DNA from: Streptomyces shenzhenensis
Lineage (GTDB): Bacteria; Actinomycetota; Actinomycetes; Streptomycetales; Streptomycetaceae
DNA length: 56,096 nucleotides
Direction: 5' to 3'
Assembly: GCF_003688995.1 (NCBI RefSeq)
Contig: NZ_PENI01000050.1
Location: 1-56,096 of the forward strand
Each line of letters starts with the position of its first letter. The stretch's first letter is position 1. Positions 53,402 through 56,096 of the stretch are shown piece by piece. A program made the translations under genes and the position numbers. A model generated the notes under the pieces. The model made no database searches and had not been told where the DNA came from. It saw only the letters and a list, made by a program, of their open reading frames with translations.

Positions 53402-53588
53402 CGGCGAGGTCCCAGTGGGCCGCAGGCTTCCGTCCCAGGCCGAACTGGAGGAGGAGACCGGCGGCACCGTGTCGAGGCGCACCATCAAGAGCGCGCTGGA
53501 GCTGCTCGCCGACGAGGGCCTGGTGCAGGGTGTGCAGGGCAAGGGAGTGTTCGTGATGGCACTCCCGCCCGCCGGAACGAATGGCTGA
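53325..53588 (+). CDS. Minimal GntR-family regulator (DNA-binding domain only)
   Basis: 87 residues: TPLYVQLANVLRERIRNGEV, then GRRLPSQAELEEETGGTVSR, TIKSALELLADEGLVQGVQG and KGVFVMAL, a complete GntR winged helix with no effector domain. TACGGT at 53313-53318 fits a -10 box that would start transcription at ATG 53325, so it is probably leaderless; ATG 53328 is an alternative. In integrative elements such proteins repress transfer or replication genes. Followed by a terminator. Confidence 0.82.
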   Translation: MMSLDRDAMTPLYVQLANVLRERIRNGEVPVGRRLPSQAELEEETGGTVSRRTIKSALELLADEGLVQGVQGKGVFVMALPPAGTNG

Positions 53589-53606
53589 CCCCTGAACGCA
53601 CGAAGG

Positions 53607-53658
53607 CGGCCCCGCCCTCCCGCCATAGCGGATTCCATGCGGAGAGCGGGGCCGTTTT
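53607..53658 (+). terminator. Terminator of the GntR gene
   Basis: CGGCCCCGC (53607-53615) pairs with GCGGGGCCG (53646-53654), followed by TTTT; extra pairing inside the loop. Confidence 0.75.
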
Positions 53659-53742
53659 CGGTTGGGTGAGCGCGCGGGCCGCAGATGTTTTTCCCGGGAT
53701 GGCTTCATCCGCGAGCGCAGATCCACCAAGGTGAGACGTCTT

Positions 53743-54225
53743 CTAGCGACTCGTACCGTGGCCCGGTGCCGACATCAGAGCGGCTGCGCCCGCCAGTATG
53801 GACGCCCACAGGACACCCCAAACCCATACCTTCGTAACCCAGTCAAGTTTGATCTTGGTGCCGGGGTTGCGCCGCTGGGCCAGCGTGGCGCGAACGAGCC
53901 GAGAGCGGACCGGAACCAGGGCGACCGGAATCACGGCGACCGCGTCGCTGTACAGGAACAGAATCGTTGATGCCGGTTCGGGCCGGAACAGAACATTCAC
54001 CACAAGGAAAACAACCAGGAGCACAGGAACGAAGTAGAACGCCTGTCTTCTCAGCCGGCTCTCCTGCTCCGTGGGCTGTAGTTCGTCAGGGAGTCCGCGG
54101 CCCAGGGCCCACAATCCGAGCATGTAGAACGCGCTCGCCGCAACCGCGATCAGGCACCAACCGTAGTCGGGTATCGAAAACAGCATCTCCCCCCCATGGC
54201 CCATGATGCGAAGACGGCCGATCAC
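53743..54225 (-). CDS. Four-helix membrane protein
   Basis: Up to 160 residues. Hydrophobic segments: YGWCLIAVAASAFYMLGLWA, FYFVPVLLVVFLVVNVLF, ASTILFLYSDAVAVIPVALV and WVWGVLWASILAGAAALM. The start is unsettled: GTG 54225, ATG 54204 or ATG 54186. Function unknown. Confidence 0.65.
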   Translation of the reverse strand: MIGRLRIMGHGGEMLFSIPDYGWCLIAVAASAFYMLGLWALGRGLPDELQPTEQESRLRRQAFYFVPVLLVVFLVVNVLFRPEPASTILFLYSDAVAVIPVALVPVRSRLVRATLAQRRNPGTKIKLDWVTKVWVWGVLWASILAGAAALMSAPGHGTSR

Positions 54226-54358
54226 TCACTTGGTGATCAGCCAAGAGCGCTACCTGAGACGCAGGAGGTTCACGGCCGGTTTCCCGGCGGAAGCGACTAC
54301 GGCCAAGGTTGCTGCCGCCCCCGCCCGCCCTCGCGGAGGAGAGCGGGCCGCTGTGGGG

Positions 54359-54616
54359 TCAGCGCATCAGGTATTGGCCGGCAACCCCGGCGGCGGCGCC
54401 GAGGACGGCAGCGGCCCCGGCCACGCGCCACCGCGTTTCCTCCAGGGCTCGGATGCGGGACTCGTGGTCGGCGACGTCCTTCGCGACCTCGGTCACACCC
54501 TGGCCGATGGTGTCGAGCTTGGTCTCTACCCGAGTCACGCCAGTGCTCAGGGATCTCAACTCCTGGTACATCTGTGACGAACTGATGTAGACGCCCGGGT
54601 CTGGGGTGGTGGTCAC
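54359..54616 (-). CDS. Phage-type coiled-coil protein with C-terminal membrane segment
   Basis: 85 residues from GTG 54616 (GGGAG seven bases upstream): SSSQMYQELRSLSTGVTRVE, then TKLDTIGQGVTEVAKDVADH, ESRIRALEETRWRVAG and AAAVLGAAAGVAGQYLMR. A long coiled coil followed by one membrane helix is typical of small proteins encoded beside holin/lysin genes in actinophages. No lysin gene follows, so this may be a prophage remnant. Confidence 0.7.
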   Translation of the reverse strand: MTTTPDPGVYISSSQMYQELRSLSTGVTRVETKLDTIGQGVTEVAKDVADHESRIRALEETRWRVAGAAAVLGAAAGVAGQYLMR

Positions 54617-54699
54617 TCGCGCGCTCCCGCCCCGTCGTCGGTTCACACGGTCGCGGCGTCGGGGATCGCTCGTCAAGATGACGTCACGCCGCGTGGGTA

Positions 54700-55450
54700 T
54701 TTCCGGGCATGGCGAAAGGGCCCCACTGCCCGAAGGCAGCAGTGGCCGATAGCCACTGGTTCAAGGTGCCTTGGTCCAGTGGCGAGGGATGAGTGTGCCC
54801 CCCCGCATGGCGTCGTGCGGCGGGCGAGGGGATCCGGGCTCGCATGACGATCTCGTGGGTGGGGCCCCTCGGTCGGCGTGAGGGGCCCCACCCGGCGTGG
54901 CACCGCATCCTGCTGGCCCCGCAAAGCAGGGAGGCTGAACCCGTCAGGTCACGACACCGGTGATCACGATGAGTTTCGGCCACCCCGCTTGTCCACCAGC
55001 GGTCATCCCATCAGGTGACGTGCGCCGGTTGTGTCACGACACCGTGCCCTTCACCTGGCATGATCACCGCCACCACGGTGTAAGGGGCGTGTCAGGCGCC
55101 GCTATACCGGGGGGCGGCCCAGAGCGTGCCTGTCTGTCAACCGCCCCCTGAGTACACGCCAGAGTGTGCGCGGGACTCCGGCCCGCATGTCGAGGGCGGG
55201 GCCCCTGTCGGTGGATGTATCAGGGCGGGGCCCCACCCCAGCGTGACCGGCTGGAACCCCGGCGAGCACGCCAGCGCCAATGTTGACCGCCCGGCACGGC
55301 GGCCGTCCACAGGGGCAACATCCCATTGGGTGACGGACCGGAAGCACACGGACGCATTACCGACCCCCGGCACAACGACGCGCCCCCCTGCACCACCACG
55401 AACCGTGCACCTCGGCATGCCCTGCGGGCTCGATGTAGCTGGCGCCGGCT
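54700..55450. repeat. Hairpin-rich region with diverged direct repeats
   Basis: No gene supported. Near 54855-54895 there is a perfect stem with arm GGGTGGGGCCCCTC. Related GGGGCCCC blocks recur at 55196-55240, and a CATCCCAT..GGTGACG block recurs at 55004 and 55319, about 315-340 bp apart. GTCACGACACCG occurs at 54948 and 55035. At 54720-54783 several CCACTG/CAGTGG stems could pair in more than one way. Confidence 0.6.
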
Positions 55451-55678
55451 GATCGTGATGAGCACGTTGTCTTCTGAGTTCGGGTCCAGGACATCGAGCA
55501 TCCGGAAGAAACGGGCGGCGGCCCTAATGCCACCCCGGCCTCACAAGGTGAGGAACTCGCTCGTTCGGCTCATGTGCTCGTCATATGAGGCGGTCGTGAA
55601 GATTCTTACAGACGCGTTTCGGTTCGCGAGCAGGCTCGCTTCGGACGCACGCCCTGTTGATGGCGAAAGGAATTGGCA
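55451..55678. other. Upstream region of the surface-protein gene
   Basis: No gene. CCTCAC-AAG-GTGAGG (about 55541-55555) is a small hairpin. Around 55605-55620 the DNA is less GC-rich (AAGATTCTTACAG) and may hold the promoter. Confidence 0.4.
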
Positions 55679-56096
55679 GTGGATCTGCGGCAGCGTCGGC
55701 GATGGTCCGGCGGTATGTCTTTGGCGTTGGCTTCGGCGTTATCGGCGTCGCTCGCCGTGACGGGGGTGGTGTCGTCGGTGTCCCCGGCGGCGGCCGACTC
55801 CGGGGACGGTGACGCGACCATCCGTGTCGTGCGTGAGGTGAACGCGAACGGGAAGTGGGACCAGGCGCTGGAGCCGGGTATGTCCGGTGTCTCGGTGGTG
55901 CTGACCGATGACGCGGGGCGGTCGATCACCGGTACCACGCAGGCGGACGGCACGGTGAAGCTGACCCCGGGCAACAGCCTGGGCGGCGGCAAATACCGGG
56001 TCGAGGTGAAAAATCCTGAATCCGCGGGGGGGGGGGTACTCTTCCCTGGGGCCGCTTCGCTTAGGAGCGATCTGATCGATCCGACGGTGCTGTCGT
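55679..56096 (+). CDS. Secreted SdrD-B-like surface protein, 5' part
   Basis: 139 codons run to the window end. GTG 55679 is preceded by AAAGGA at seven bases. Signal peptide: basic MDLRQRRRWSGG, hydrophobic LALASALSASLAVTGVVSSV, cleavage near SPAAADS. The mature part begins an SdrD B-like domain: ATIRVVREVNANGKWDQALE, then GMSGVSVVLTDDAGRS, TTQADGTVKLTPG and GGKYRVEVKNPESA. Such domains in Streptomyces are followed by repeats and a wall-sorting or membrane end. A run of 11 G interrupts codons 116-120 without closing the frame. Confidence 0.82.
   Translation, partial: MDLRQRRRWSGGMSLALASALSASLAVTGVVSSVSPAAADSGDGDATIRVVREVNANGKWDQALEPGMSGVSVVLTDDAGRSITGTTQADGTVKLTPGNSLGGGKYRVEVKNPESAGGGVLFPGAASLRSDLIDPTVLS
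56026..56036 (+). repeat. Run of 11 G inside the surface-protein gene
   Basis: Eleven consecutive G in the coding region, reading Gly-Gly-Gly between Ala and Val. Longest mononucleotide run seen in the window. Confidence 0.9.

Noticed and set aside
54700..55450. CRISPR array
   Set aside because: Repeats are few, diverged and hundreds of bases apart, with no regular spacers and no cas genes.
55220..55501. 93-codon minus-strand gene starting MLDVLDPNSEDNVLITISRR
   Set aside because: The first 40 residues look gene-like, but the rest crosses the hairpin repeats and no ribosome binding site is present. Left out for lack of support.

Overview
The window is high-GC actinobacterial DNA, almost certainly from a Streptomyces. 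It carries bldC, lsr2, valine dehydrogenase, a mycothiol-linked enzyme family, GTG starts, probable leaderless promoters and DUF3073. From memory, the gene order dnaX-purD-...-purC-...-lsr2-purSQL-...-purFM-vdh-bldC-hrpA matches the S. coelicolor core segment around SCO4067 to SCO4097; I could not check this against a database.

Layout. Positions 1-1400 hold the 3' end of rpoA, which is not followed by rplQ, and then a VapBC-type toxin-antitoxin pair. Positions 1429-9126 are a graveyard of integrative elements at a tRNA-Ser(GGA) gene. The intact tRNA is at 9039-9126, and two displaced copies of its 3' half lie at 1446 and 3891. Between them are an HxlR regulator with a divergent oxidoreductase, a deleted HbpS/GlcG-like gene, a GntR remnant, an intact two-gene XRE-ImmA operon, a methyltransferase fragment, a truncated DUF2637 transfer protein, and a tyrosine integrase that lacks its N-terminus and is frameshifted by a 7-bp tandem repeat. 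Positions 9199-48159 are core chromosome: SRP RNA, dnaX, six of the purine biosynthesis genes and purD, a DesKR-like two-component system with an ABC exporter, Lsr2, Vdh, BldC, HrpA, a DEAD-box helicase, an amino-acid permease and nine further tRNA genes (Gly x3, Asp x2, Phe, Glu, Lys, plus the Ser gene at the element border). Positions 48160-55678 are a second accessory tract beginning right after tRNA-Lys. It holds a minus-strand operon of tiny overlapping genes (two with broken frames), a divergent DUF6879 / XRE-DUF5753 pair, lipoprotein and membrane-protein genes, an orphan minimal GntR, a phage-like coiled-coil protein, and about 750 bp of hairpin-rich DNA without a gene. The window ends inside a secreted SdrD-B-like surface protein that contains a run of 11 G.

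How the genes work together. purD, purC, purS-purQ-purL, purF and purM supply IMP synthesis from separate transcription units spread over 18 kb. Lsr2 and BldC are global regulators embedded among them. A dispersed repeat (96 bp at 30901 and 44512, with related copies at 26231-26501) marks several intergenic regions. One copy coincides with the stop codon of vdh and another with the truncated 5' end of an FG-GAP protein. The most plausible under-described systems are the XRE-ImmA operon (5073-7109) and the small-gene/DUF6879-XRE locus (48324-51595). Both functions are inferred from family and context only.
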